Positions 25,608-33,369 of a stretch of 33,845 nt of DNA are shown in pieces. Positions within the stretch are counted from its first letter, which is position 1. The number at the start of each line of letters is the position of its first letter. The position numbers and the translations under genes were made by a program. This DNA is from Gammaproteobacteria bacterium (lineage in GTDB: Bacteria; Pseudomonadota; Gammaproteobacteria; Nitrococcales; Nitrococcaceae): NCBI GenBank assembly GCA_030433275.1, contig JAUILK010000036.1, positions 1 through 33,845 of the forward strand, given 5' to 3'. The notes under the pieces were generated by a model that saw nothing but the letters and a program-made list of their open reading frames with translations, had not been told where the DNA came from and did no database searches.

Positions 25608-26762
25608 GTGGGCACGGTTGCCAGCGAGGCACAGCTTCCGGGCCAGTGTCCGCCCCGGCTCGCCCTCCTGCTCACTGATTTCGGCGATGGCGGGGTCGAG
25701 CGCATGCTCGTCAACATCGCCCGTGGGTTGGCCGGATGCGGCATCCGAGTGGATTTTCTGGTGAAACAAACGACTCTGCCTTACCTTGCGGCATTGCCCA
25801 GCCAGGTGCGCCTCATTGAGCTCCGGGCGGGCCGGGAAGGGGGGTTGCTCGGGGCGCTTGTCGCCTATTTATGCGCTAATGGCCCAGAGGTCTTACTGTC
25901 GGCCAAAAGCGCCGATGACCGATTGGCGGTCAAGGCACGCTCAGCAGCGGGTGTTACTACCCGTGTTGCGTTGCGTACCGGCACGAATTTATCCGCTCGG
26001 CTTGCGGTACGTGGCAAAAATCCACTGCGCCGCTGGCTCGAGCGGCGCCGGGTGCGTCGACTCTATACCGAGGCTGATTGTGTAATCTGCGTCTCGCACG
26101 GTGTGGCCGACGATTTGGCCCGAATTACCGGTCTCGCCCGGCAAGCCATCCACGTTCCCCATAACCCTGTGGTTACGCCCGAGCTGTTGGCGCTTGCACA
26201 GGCGAGCGTGCCCCATCCATGGCTGGCGGGGCAGCGGCGATGGCCGGTGGTGCTCGGTGCCGGGGGGCTGCGCCGGCAGAAGAACTTCCCCCTTTTGCTG
26301 CGCGCCTTCGCAAGCCTGCGCCGGCATCGGGCCTGCCGGTTGATCATTTTGGGAGAAGGGCGTCAACGTGCACGGCTTGGCCGTCTCGCCGAGCGCTTGG
26401 GGGTCGCCGAGGAAGTGAGCCTGCCGGGCTTTGTCGACAACCCGTACGCCTATATGGCGCAAGCGGCGCTGTTCGTGCTCTCCTCTTATTGGGAAGGCTC
26501 GCCCAATGTTCTCACCGAGGCCATGGCGGTAGGTACTCCGGTCGTGGCGACGGATTGTCCGAGCGGTCCTCGCGAGATTCTGGACGGGGGGCGTTACGGC
26601 GAGCTTGTCGGCGTCGACGATCCGATCGCCTTGGCTCAGGCCATGGACCGGACACTGGCTAGCCCGCCGTCTGCCGCGTGGCTGCGCCAGGCCGTACGCC
26701 ACTACACTCTGGCGCACAGCAGCCGGGAGTATTTGGATGCGCTCGGACTGCGCGGCGCTTGA
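25608..26762 (+). CDS. GT4-family glycosyltransferase, paralogue 1 of 3
   Basis: A 384-residue GT-B enzyme. N-terminal signature G-D-G-G-V-E-R-M-L-V-N-I-A-R-G-L; GT4 part L-R-R-Q-K-N-F-P-L-L-L-R-A-F, L-I-I-L-G-E-G-R-Q-R, L-P-G-F-V-D-N-P-Y-A-Y-M, S-S-Y-W-E-G-S-P-N-V-L-T-E-A-M-A-V-G-T-P-V-V-A and D-C-P-S-G-P-R-E-I-L. It shares these blocks closely with the proteins at 26737 and 29745, so the three arose by duplication. It starts at a GTG and overlaps the next gene by 26 bases. Expected role: adding sugars of the outer core or O-glycan; donor unknown. Confidence 0.88.
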   Translation: MGTVASEAQLPGQCPPRLALLLTDFGDGGVERMLVNIARGLAGCGIRVDFLVKQTTLPYLAALPSQVRLIELRAGREGGLLGALVAYLCANGPEVLLSAKSADDRLAVKARSAAGVTTRVALRTGTNLSARLAVRGKNPLRRWLERRRVRRLYTEADCVICVSHGVADDLARITGLARQAIHVPHNPVVTPELLALAQASVPHPWLAGQRRWPVVLGAGGLRRQKNFPLLLRAFASLRRHRACRLIILGEGRQRARLGRLAERLGVAEEVSLPGFVDNPYAYMAQAALFVLSSYWEGSPNVLTEAMAVGTPVVATDCPSGPREILDGGRYGELVGVDDPIALAQAMDRTLASPPSAAWLRQAVRHYTLAHSSREYLDALGLRGA

Positions 26763-27906
26763 CCGGGGCGAGCCGGGTGCTACCGATCTGGCCATTTTTG
26801 TGGCCACCTCCGGTCACAGCGGCATGGATCGTATTATCGCCAATCTTCTGCTCGAGCTCGCAGGGCAGGGTTTGCGAATCGATCTGTTGCGCATCGATCG
26901 GCACGGCCCGTATGTGTCGGCTCTGCCTACGGGGGTTCGGGAGATAAGGCTTGGAGCTGCGCATGTCGATACCAGTCTGCCCGCTCTCATCCGATATCTG
27001 CGCCGAGTTCGCCCCCGTGCGCTGCTGACCGACAAGTACCGGGTCAATCGGGTGGCGCTGTGGGCGATCCGCCTGGCACGTAGCGAAACCCGGATCGTGG
27101 TTCGCATCGGCACTACAGTGAGCCACGACCTGGTCCAGCGGGGTGGGCTGGATCCCTGGCTGGAGCGGGCTTGGATTCGCTGGCTCTATCCGAAGGCGAA
27201 CGCGGTGATTGTCCCGTCGAGGGGTGCGGCGGATGATCTGGCTACACTCGCCCGATTGCCGCGTAAGCGGGTCACGGTGGTCCCCAATCCGGTGCTCAAG
27301 CCTGAGCTGGCGATTTGGGCAGCGGAGGAAACGCATCATCGTTGGTTCCAAGATGCTTGTGCGCCGGTTATCCTCGCCGCGGGTGAGCTTGCGCCAAGGA
27401 AGGACTTCGCTACGCTGGTGCGCGCTTTCGCCCGCGTGCGCCGTTGTCGTGAGGTCCGGCTTGTCATTTTGGGCGAGGGCCGCAAGCGTAACCCTTTGAT
27501 TCAGCTTGCTGCTGAGCTCGGCGTTGCCGAGAGCGTGGATCTGCCCGGTTTCATGCCGAACCCGTATCCCTATATGGCCCGAGCCGCCGTATTCGCCTTG
27601 ACCTCCACTCTCGAGGGATTTGGCATCGTTCTAGTTGAAGCGCTCAGTTTGGGAACACCGGTTGTCGCGACGGACTGCCCTAGCGGTCCGGCGGAGATTC
27701 TCCAGGACGGCCGTTACGGCGACCTAGTGCCGATCGGTGACGACGCTGCACTCGCCGTGGCGCTAGAGCGAGCGTTGGACGCGCCGGCGCCGTGCGAGCA
27801 GCTGAAACGGGCGGCGCAGCCATACACGGTGGCGGCTAGCGCGGCGGCCTATGCAAGGGTCCTTGGGCTGGCGGTATGCGGTGCCGCTAAGCGCTTTGAG
27901 GGCTGA
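26737..27906 (+). CDS. GT4-family glycosyltransferase, paralogue 2 of 3
   Basis: A 389-residue paralogue of the preceding gene. The N-terminal block reads G-H-S-G-M-D-R-I-I-A-N-L-L-L-E-L in place of G-G-V-E-R-M, a change in the acceptor-side loop that may alter specificity. The donor domain keeps L-A-P-R-K-D-F-A-T-L-V-R-A-F, L-G-E-G-R-K-R, G-F-M-P-N-P-Y-P-Y-M and D-C-P-S-G-P-A-E-I-L, but has T-L-E-G-F-G-I-V-L-V-E-A where the others have W-E-G-S-P-N. I chose the ATG at 26737, with GGGAG upstream, over the longer frame from 26605 that runs far into the previous gene. Confidence 0.86.
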   Translation: MRSDCAALDRGEPGATDLAIFVATSGHSGMDRIIANLLLELAGQGLRIDLLRIDRHGPYVSALPTGVREIRLGAAHVDTSLPALIRYLRRVRPRALLTDKYRVNRVALWAIRLARSETRIVVRIGTTVSHDLVQRGGLDPWLERAWIRWLYPKANAVIVPSRGAADDLATLARLPRKRVTVVPNPVLKPELAIWAAEETHHRWFQDACAPVILAAGELAPRKDFATLVRAFARVRRCREVRLVILGEGRKRNPLIQLAAELGVAESVDLPGFMPNPYPYMARAAVFALTSTLEGFGIVLVEALSLGTPVVATDCPSGPAEILQDGRYGDLVPIGDDAALAVALERALDAPAPCEQLKRAAQPYTVAASAAAYARVLGLAVCGAAKRFEG

Positions 27907-27921
27907 ACACAGGATGGAATA

Positions 27922-29736
27922 ATGTGCGGCATCGCGGGGGTTTGTCTACGCAGTGGTGAGCCGAATCCTGAAGCGCTTTCGCTAGCGGCCCGCCGATTGG
28001 GTCACCGTGGTCCGGATGGACAGGGTTTTTGGCTTGGCGCCCGAGTCGGTCTTGCCCATCGCCGGCTCGCGGTTATCGACCTTGCCGGTGGTCACCAGCC
28101 TATTGCCAGTCAGGACGGGGCACTGCAACTGGTCGCCAATGGCGAAATATACAACTTTGTCGAGCTGCGCCAGAGGCTGCAGGCGATGGGTCGGCGGTTC
28201 GCCACGCGCTCGGATGTCGAGGCCATCCTGCATGCCTACGCGGAATATGACTTGGAGTTCGTTCGGCATTTACACGGAATGTTCGCCTTTGCCCTCTATG
28301 ATCGTGCCCGGGACCGGTTGATATTGGCGCGCGATCGCCTCGGTCTCAAGCCGCTCTACTTGAATGCCGCCACAGATGGCGTGGCATTCGCCTCCGAACT
28401 GAAGGGGCTGCTCCCGTTGCTCGCCAATCGCCCGGAGGTGGAGCCCATTGCGCTGCTTCAATATCTGCAAAATCAATTCAGCAGCGGGCTGCGTACCATA
28501 TTAAGGGACGTTGAGCGGGTGCGTCCCGGTGAGTTGGTGGTGATCGAGGCGGGGCGGATATCGCAACGTCGCCGCTATTGGTCGGCCACCGAAGTGACTA
28601 CGAGCGAAATGAGTTTTGCCGAGGCCAGCCACCACTTCGATGAATTGTTTACGCAGGTCATGACCGAGCACATGCGCTCAGATGTTCCGTTTGGGCTGTT
28701 TCTATCCGGCGGTGTGGATTCCTCAGTGTTGCTGGCGGTGCTGAGTCGGTTGCAAGGTCGGCCGATTGCGACTCATTCGATGGGTTTCGATGCGCCGGGG
28801 ATGATGAACGAACTACCTTACGCGGCATGTACTGCTCGGCGCTATGGCAGCCGGCATCGTGGTTACACGCTTTCCGAGCCGGCATTGCTCGGTCTGTTGC
28901 CGCGCGCCGTTTGGGCAAGCGATGATTTGATGCGCGATTACGCGAATCTGCCGGTGTTGCACTTGGCCGAACGGGCCGCCCGGGAGCTCAAAGTGGTGTT
29001 CTCGGGTGAGGGCGGTGACGAGGTGTTTGCCGGCTACGGGCGCTATCGAGTCAACCGTATGGAGCGCTGGCTCAAGAGCATGTGGTGCCCTGATACAGGT
29101 GGGTTTCGGACTTCGGTCATGCTGCGGGGCCGTGCGGCTGGTGAGTTGTTTGGCGTGGCTCTGAGGTCGGCGCGCCAAGAGGCGCGCCGACCGTTCATCG
29201 AGGCCTGGCAGTCGACGCCGAGCCACTGGTCCGATCTGCAGCGCATGCAATACGTCGATCTCACTACAGCTTTGCCCGACAACCTTCTGGCGAAAGCCGA
29301 TCGCATGCTCATGGCTTGTGGGGTGGAGGGGCGTTTGCCGTTGGTCGATCATCGGATCGTCGAATTCGGTCTGGCACTGCCCGACCGACTCAAAGTGCAC
29401 GGCTCACAAGGTAAGTATTTTCTCAAGCGCTGGGCCGAGCGGCTGGTTGATCGTGAGGTGCTTAATGTGTCGAAGCGGGGCTTTCATGTGCCGTTGCGCC
29501 GTTGCTTTGATGATCATCTCGATTGGCTCCAGCGCCGCTTGCCGGCGAACCCAGCCGTGCGCGAGTGGTTTCGGCCTTGCGGCGTGGCGGCGCTGTTGGC
29601 GCGTGACGCCGCTCGGGGGCATCTTGGGCGGCCCGGCTTCGCCTTGGTGCAGTTTGCCCTGTGGCACCGGCTCCTGATCGATGGAGAGGGCGCTGATCCC
29701 GGGTTTCATGCCGATCCATTCGAGCTCTTGTCCTGA
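27922..29736 (+). CDS. AsnB-type glutamine-dependent amidotransferase
   Basis: A 604-residue asparagine-synthase-family protein. Met-Cys2-Gly-Ile-Ala-Gly supplies the N-terminal nucleophile of the class II glutaminase domain (about 1-210: R-R-L-G-H-R-G-P-D-G, V-A-N-G-E-I-Y-N). The synthetase domain follows, with the PP-loop L-S-G-G-V-D-S-S near residue 265 and F-S-G-E-G-G-D-E-V-F-A-G-Y-G. All key residues are present. Asparagine synthetase proper is possible, but its position between paralogous glycosyltransferases suggests amidation of a sugar carboxylate (for example a uronamide) in the glycan, as AsnB-like proteins do in some O-antigen loci. It begins 15 bases after paralogue 2 and ends 8 bases before paralogue 3. 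Confidence 0.92.
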   Translation: MCGIAGVCLRSGEPNPEALSLAARRLGHRGPDGQGFWLGARVGLAHRRLAVIDLAGGHQPIASQDGALQLVANGEIYNFVELRQRLQAMGRRFATRSDVEAILHAYAEYDLEFVRHLHGMFAFALYDRARDRLILARDRLGLKPLYLNAATDGVAFASELKGLLPLLANRPEVEPIALLQYLQNQFSSGLRTILRDVERVRPGELVVIEAGRISQRRRYWSATEVTTSEMSFAEASHHFDELFTQVMTEHMRSDVPFGLFLSGGVDSSVLLAVLSRLQGRPIATHSMGFDAPGMMNELPYAACTARRYGSRHRGYTLSEPALLGLLPRAVWASDDLMRDYANLPVLHLAERAARELKVVFSGEGGDEVFAGYGRYRVNRMERWLKSMWCPDTGGFRTSVMLRGRAAGELFGVALRSARQEARRPFIEAWQSTPSHWSDLQRMQYVDLTTALPDNLLAKADRMLMACGVEGRLPLVDHRIVEFGLALPDRLKVHGSQGKYFLKRWAERLVDREVLNVSKRGFHVPLRRCFDDHLDWLQRRLPANPAVREWFRPCGVAALLARDAARGHLGRPGFALVQFALWHRLLIDGEGADPGFHADPFELLS

Positions 29737-29744
29737 GACGCCGT

Positions 29745-30857
29745 ATGAAATCCCAAGACCGGCAGCTCGCTGTCATGCTCTCCTTCTCCGGCCAGGGGGG
29801 CGTGGAGCGGATGATGATGAATCTGGTCGAGGGTTTCGCCGCTCGCGGCTGCCGCGTGGATCTACTGGCGTTGGGTGAGCCCGGGGTGGTACTGAATCGC
29901 TTGCCGGCCGGCGTGGCCTACGTGGATCTGGGCGTACGTCATAGTACGCTTGCGGTGCCGGGGCTGACACGCTACTTGCGTCGGTATCGCCCTGCGGCAT
30001 TGCTGGTTGCTAAGGACCGCGCCATTCGCAGCGCCGCCGTGGCGCGACGGTTGGCCGGGGTGTCCACACGTTTGATCGGCCGGTTGGGTACGCATCTCTC
30101 GACTTCTCTGGAGGGGCAGGGTCGACTCAGGCGACAGAGCCGCTATCTGCCCATGCGCTGGTGCTACCCTATGGTGGATGCCGTGGTGGCGGTCTCCGAA
30201 GGGGTGGCGCAGGATGTTCGCCGAATTACCGGGTTATCCGTCGCGCGTGTACCGGTCATTCGCAACCCGGTGGTAACGGCCGATTTGCTGTCGAGTGCAC
30301 GGCAGCCGGTTGATCACCCGTGGTTTCGCCACGGTGAGCCGCCGGTGATTCTGGGAGTTGGTCGCTTGACCCGACAGAAGGATTTTCCGACTTTGGTGCG
30401 GGCATTCGCGCGCTTGCGCCGCGCGCGCCCATGTCGTTTGTTTATCTTAGGGGAGGGGCGGCAGCGCGCGCAGCTGCAGGCTTTGACTGAGACGCTTGGG
30501 GTGGCGGCGGATGTGCACCTGGCCGGCGCCGTATCCAACCCCTATGCCTATCTGCGGCGGGCGGGCCTGTTCGTGCTCGCCTCAATGTGGGAGGGTTCGC
30601 CCAATGCGCTGACTGAGGCGCTGGCGTTGGGTACGCCGGTCGTGGCGACCGATTGCCCCAGCGGGCCGCGGGAGATCCTCGCCGATGGACGCTATGGGCC
30701 ATTGGTGCCGGTAGGCGAGAGCGAGGCTCTGGCCCGCGCTATGGCGGCGGTCCTGGAGCGCCCGCTCGCACCGCAACGTCTGCAGGAGGCGGCGACCGGC
30801 TATACGGTAGAGGCCAGCACCGCGGCATATTTGCACGTTCTGGGTATCGAAATTTAA
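29745..30857 (+). CDS. GT4-family glycosyltransferase, paralogue 3 of 3
   Basis: A 370-residue paralogue, closer to the gene at 25608 than to the one at 26737: G-Q-G-G-V-E-R-M-M-M-N-L-V-E-G, L-T-R-Q-K-D-F-P-T-L-V-R-A-F, L-G-E-G-R-Q-R, N-P-Y-A-Y-L-R-R-A-G-L-F-V-L-A-S-M-W-E-G-S-P-N-A-L-T-E-A, D-C-P-S-G-P-R-E-I-L. It follows asnB by 8 bases. About 155 non-coding bases separate it from the sulfotransferase. It probably adds another residue of the same outer glycan; donor and linkage unknown. Confidence 0.88.
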   Translation: MKSQDRQLAVMLSFSGQGGVERMMMNLVEGFAARGCRVDLLALGEPGVVLNRLPAGVAYVDLGVRHSTLAVPGLTRYLRRYRPAALLVAKDRAIRSAAVARRLAGVSTRLIGRLGTHLSTSLEGQGRLRRQSRYLPMRWCYPMVDAVVAVSEGVAQDVRRITGLSVARVPVIRNPVVTADLLSSARQPVDHPWFRHGEPPVILGVGRLTRQKDFPTLVRAFARLRRARPCRLFILGEGRQRAQLQALTETLGVAADVHLAGAVSNPYAYLRRAGLFVLASMWEGSPNALTEALALGTPVVATDCPSGPREILADGRYGPLVPVGESEALARAMAAVLERPLAPQRLQEAATGYTVEASTAAYLHVLGIEI

Positions 30858-31012
30858 TACTAAGACGCGCAGTCGTGATCGGATCGGGGCGATTTGCCGA
30901 GACACGCCGTGAATACGTCCCTGTAGGTTCGCAGGTCGCCGTCCGGGCAGCCTACGTTCTCAATAACCCGCCCCGCCCCCGCCTGGCAATACCCATTGTT
31001 GGATGAGTCACT

Positions 31013-31669
31013 ATGCTGATCTCCTACACCCATCGATTTCTGTTCGTCCACATCGCCAAGACGGGCGGGACCAGCATTCGTTCCGCGTTGCGGCGCTACC
31101 GCTGGGGTTGGCCCTACACCGGGTCACTGGTGTTATGTAACCTGCTCAGCCAGATGACCCGCCCGCGGCATATCCTCGGCATCAAATTTCCCCGCCACGC
31201 CAAAGCCATTGCCGCGCAAGAGATGCTGCCCTGGGCGTTCTACGAGTCGCTGTTTAAATTCACCGTGGTGCGCAATCCCTGGGATCTGCAAGTGAGCTCC
31301 TATCACCATCTGCGTCACGAGCATCCACGGCTGCTGGACGGTGTGCCGAGCTTCGAGGCCTTCCTCGCGCGCAAGCTCGATCCGGCTCGCGGGCGCGAGG
31401 ATCTGTTCGATATTTCACAGGAGCTGCAGTCGGATTACGTGGTCGATCTACGGGGCAACCTTATTGTCGATTACATCGCGCGCTACGAGCGCCTTGAGGA
31501 TGATTTCACCGAGATTTGCCGCCGCATCGGGCTCGACCGCCCGACCTTGCCGCGCCTGCGCCAAGCCGAGGGGCGCACGGGCTATCGGGATTACTACAAC
31601 GCCAAGACACGGACGCAGGTCGCCAAACACTATGCCGCGGATCTCGAGCGCTTCGGCTATTCGTTCTGA
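31013..31669 (+). CDS. PAPS-dependent sulfotransferase family protein
   Basis: A 218-residue protein of the Sulfotransfer_2 type. The 5'-phosphosulfate loop F-V-H-I-A-K-T-G-G-T-S is at residues 10-20 and the 3'-phosphate site V-V-R-N-P-W-D-L-Q-V-S-S-Y near residue 85-97. These are the two PAPS-binding elements of carbohydrate sulfotransferases. No signal peptide is seen, so it should act in the cytoplasm, on lipid-linked or core sugars before export. As the last gene of the glycan locus it suggests a sulfated surface saccharide, an inference from context. Its 3' side is mobile-element debris. Confidence 0.85.
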   Translation: MLISYTHRFLFVHIAKTGGTSIRSALRRYRWGWPYTGSLVLCNLLSQMTRPRHILGIKFPRHAKAIAAQEMLPWAFYESLFKFTVVRNPWDLQVSSYHHLRHEHPRLLDGVPSFEAFLARKLDPARGREDLFDISQELQSDYVVDLRGNLIVDYIARYERLEDDFTEICRRIGLDRPTLPRLRQAEGRTGYRDYYNAKTRTQVAKHYAADLERFGYSF

Positions 31670-31716
31670 GATCCCGGGCCGCGGTGGCATGGAGCCGGGC
31701 AGGCAGAAAGGCGAAA

Positions 31717-31898
31717 TTGCTCATAATCGATACCCCCCAAGGCTCGAACATACCACCGACGCGTTTGTTGCTGTTCATGAAATCAAAAAAATGAGCAACA
31801 AGCCGGTTTGTTGTTCACACATGAAGCACAAACACGCTTGTTGCTCATAAACCAGAGTTATGAACAACAATCGGTGACATTACAGCGGTCCATTACAG
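31717..31898. repeat. Cluster of short direct and inverted repeats
   Basis: Variants of TTGTTGCTCAT and its complement recur at 31717-31724, 31765-31778, 31791-31802, 31807-31817, 31837-31848 and 31860-31870. ATGAGCAACAAG (31791-31802) and CTTGTTGCTCAT (31837-31848) are a perfect 12-bp inverted pair. A direct repeat CATTACAG follows at 31878-31885 and 31891-31898. The frame between the inverted pair would encode MSNKPVCCSHMKHKHACCS, but this looks like a by-product of the repeats. The pattern resembles recombinase or transposon-end sites; I cannot name the element. Confidence 0.6.
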
Positions 31899-31980
31899 GC
31901 GTGTGCCTACAGGGAGACGAACAGCGCGTCCAGCCTCACGTAACGAATTCTCGCGAAGGTACGGTAAAGCGGAGGCGTAA

Positions 31981-32177
31981 AATGCAGGTTGGCAAAATTA
32001 CGCAACTGCCATCGCGGAAGAAGTACAACAGGCGAAGGAGTCCAGGCGGATCTTGGCCCGGTATGCGGCGATGGACTGGGTTCAAATGACGCTGAAGGGC
32101 AGTGGCGGCGAGGCGGATGAGCCAATTCTGCCGGGCAAGGTCATGCAACTGTTGCTGGATGTTCTGGCCGAGATGCC
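31981..32177 (+). pseudogene. N-terminal fragment of an excisionase-type (HTH) antitoxin
   Basis: The frame reads A-E-E-V-Q-Q-A-K-E-S-R-R-I-L-A-R-Y near its start and I-L-P-G-K-V-M-Q-L-L-L-D-V-L-A-E-M at its end. These are the two conserved blocks that precede the MerR-like DNA-binding helix-turn-helix of antitoxins usually paired with PIN toxins (x-E-S-x-R-x-L-A..., L-P-x-x-A-x-x-L-L-x-D-x-L-x-E-M). A TAA stands directly upstream in frame and no start is evident. The DNA-binding part and the toxin are gone: transposase sequence begins at the break. Confidence 0.5.
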
Positions 32178-32331
32178 CAAGTCCGCCCATTGCTGGAGCA
32201 GGCCCGCAAGCGCACCAAGCCGCGGCTCGTAGACTTGGATGAAGTGTGATGTGTAGCGTTGTCCGTATCTGCTCAAAAGCGGTTGCCAGCAGCGGCGGAT
32301 GTCGCCGGGCGAGTTTCCCAAATGGCACTCC
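32178..32331 (+). pseudogene. IS5-family transposase, N-terminal fragment (plus strand)
   Basis: Reading across one frameshift gives Q-V-R-P-L-L-E-Q-A-R-K-R-T-K-P-R-L-V-D-L-D-E-V, a TGA, then Y-L-L-K-S-G-C-Q-Q-R-R-M-S-P-G-E-F-P-K-W-H-S. This is the conserved N-terminal region of IS5-family transposases (R-P-L-L-x-x-A-R-K-R-T-K-P-R-x-V-D-L-x-E-V...L-Y-L-L-K-S-G-C-Q-W-R-x-L-P...F-P-K-W). Both its upstream start and all of its catalytic DDE core are missing. It faces a homologous fragment on the minus strand at 33327-33576. Confidence 0.8.
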
Positions 32332-32358
32332 GCTATCGTCTTGATGGCGTGTTGCACT

Positions 32359-33369
32359 TCAAGATTGAAGCCGGGCATGGTTCGGATCCGCCCCGGCCCG
32401 CAATAGCGCCCGGATCATGTCTAGGTGCCCATTCTGTACGGCCAGCAGCAGCGGGAAATTGCGATCCAGACGATTCACCAGGTTCGGATTTGCCCCGGCC
32501 TGCAGTAGGGCTCGGACCGCGTCTGTGTGCCCATTCTGCACGGCCAGCAGCAGCGGGAAGTTGCCGTTATTAGGTTTTACTACGTTCGGGATTGCCCCGG
32601 CCTGCAGTAAGGCGCGGATCGCGTCTGCGTGCCCATTGCGTGCGGCCAGTAACAGTGGGAAATTACCGCTATGGCCCTTCACCTGGTTTGGATTCGCCCC
32701 GGCCTGCAGTAGGGTTTGAACCGCGTCTGCGTACCCCGCCTGTGCGGTCAGCAGCAGCGGGAAGTTGCCATCCTTGGGATTCACCTGATTCGGATCGGCT
32801 CCTGCCTGCAGTAGAGCTTTAACCACGTCCGTGTGACCGTCCTGGGCGGCTAGCAGCAGAGGGAAAGCCCCGCTTTGCGGATTTGCCTGGTTCGGATTCG
32901 CTCCTGCCCGCAGTAGGGTTTGAACCGCATCTGCGCGCCCGTTCCGGGCGGCCAACAGCAGCGGATAAGCCCCGCTCTGGGGTTCCACCTGATTCGGATT
33001 CGCTCCTGCCTGCAGTAGTGCTTGAACCGCGTCTGCGTGCCCATTCTGAGCGGCCACCAGCAGCGGGAAGGCCCCGCTCTGGGGTTCCACCTGGTTCGGA
33101 TCCGCTCCTGCCTGCAGCAGAGCTTGGACCGCATCTGCGTGTCCATTCTGGGCGGCCAACAGCAGCGGAAAATTGCCGCTCTGGGGTTTCACCTGGTTCG
33201 GATTCGCTCCTGCCCGCAGCAGGGCTTGGACCGTATCCACGTGCCCATTCTGGGCGGCTAGCAGCAGCGGGAAGGCCCCGCTCTGGGGATTTATCTGGTC
33301 CGGGTTCACCTCGGCCTCCTGTAGTGGGGCCCGCGCCACTCGGCAAAGCAGGCGTACACCGTTTGCCAT
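32359..33369 (-). CDS. Ankyrin-repeat protein with nine near-identical repeats
   Basis: From the ATG at 33369 the protein is 336 residues: a 26-residue lead, nine 34-residue ankyrin repeats (33291 down to 32374) and a four-residue tail R-L-Q-S. The repeat pattern is G-x-F-P-L-L-L-A-A-Q-N-G-H-x-D-A-V-Q-A-L-L-Q-A-G-A-N-P-N; F-P-L-L replaces the usual T-P-L-H. There is no signal peptide. Ankyrin repeats bind proteins; the partner is unknown. The frame is open to 33501, but an AGGGAG site 8 bases before 33369 favours this start. The start region lies inside an IS5 transposase fragment in another frame. IS5 pieces in inverted orientation flank the gene. Confidence 0.82.
   Translation of the reverse strand: MANGVRLLCRVARAPLQEAEVNPDQINPQSGAFPLLLAAQNGHVDTVQALLRAGANPNQVKPQSGNFPLLLAAQNGHADAVQALLQAGADPNQVEPQSGAFPLLVAAQNGHADAVQALLQAGANPNQVEPQSGAYPLLLAARNGRADAVQTLLRAGANPNQANPQSGAFPLLLAAQDGHTDVVKALLQAGADPNQVNPKDGNFPLLLTAQAGYADAVQTLLQAGANPNQVKGHSGNFPLLLAARNGHADAIRALLQAGAIPNVVKPNNGNFPLLLAVQNGHTDAVRALLQAGANPNLVNRLDRNFPLLLAVQNGHLDMIRALLRAGADPNHARLQS
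32374..33291 (-). repeat. Nine tandem 102-bp repeats (ankyrin units)
   Basis: The coding repeats are exactly in phase, 102 bp each, with no length variation. Units 1-5 (33291 to about 32782) are the most alike; units 6-9, toward the C-terminus, have diverged more (for example N-R-L-D-R-N-F-P in the last). This fits repeated duplication at the 5' side. The array is likely to change copy number by slippage or recombination. Confidence 0.9.

Larger units (their letters stand above)
31670..32358. other. Mobile-element scar between sulfotransferase and ankyrin gene
   Basis: About 690 bases with no intact gene. From left to right it contains the repeat cluster, an N-terminal piece of an excisionase-type antitoxin and a frameshifted N-terminal piece of an IS5-family transposase. 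Each is described separately. Confidence 0.7.

Noticed and set aside
31796-31850. 19-codon Cys/His-rich frame (MSNKPVCCSHMKHKHACCS) as a metal-binding peptide gene
   Set aside because: The C-C-S triplets come directly from the repeated TTGTTGCTCA motif and no convincing ribosome-binding site precedes it; kept only as part of the repeat finding.
32259-32573. Plus-strand frame beginning in the left IS5 fragment and running into the ankyrin gene
   Set aside because: It is out of frame with the transposase and antisense to the ankyrin repeats.
32374-33291. Regular 102-bp tandem repeats that could suggest a CRISPR-like or satellite array
   Set aside because: The units are in phase, contain no unique spacers and encode ankyrin repeats.
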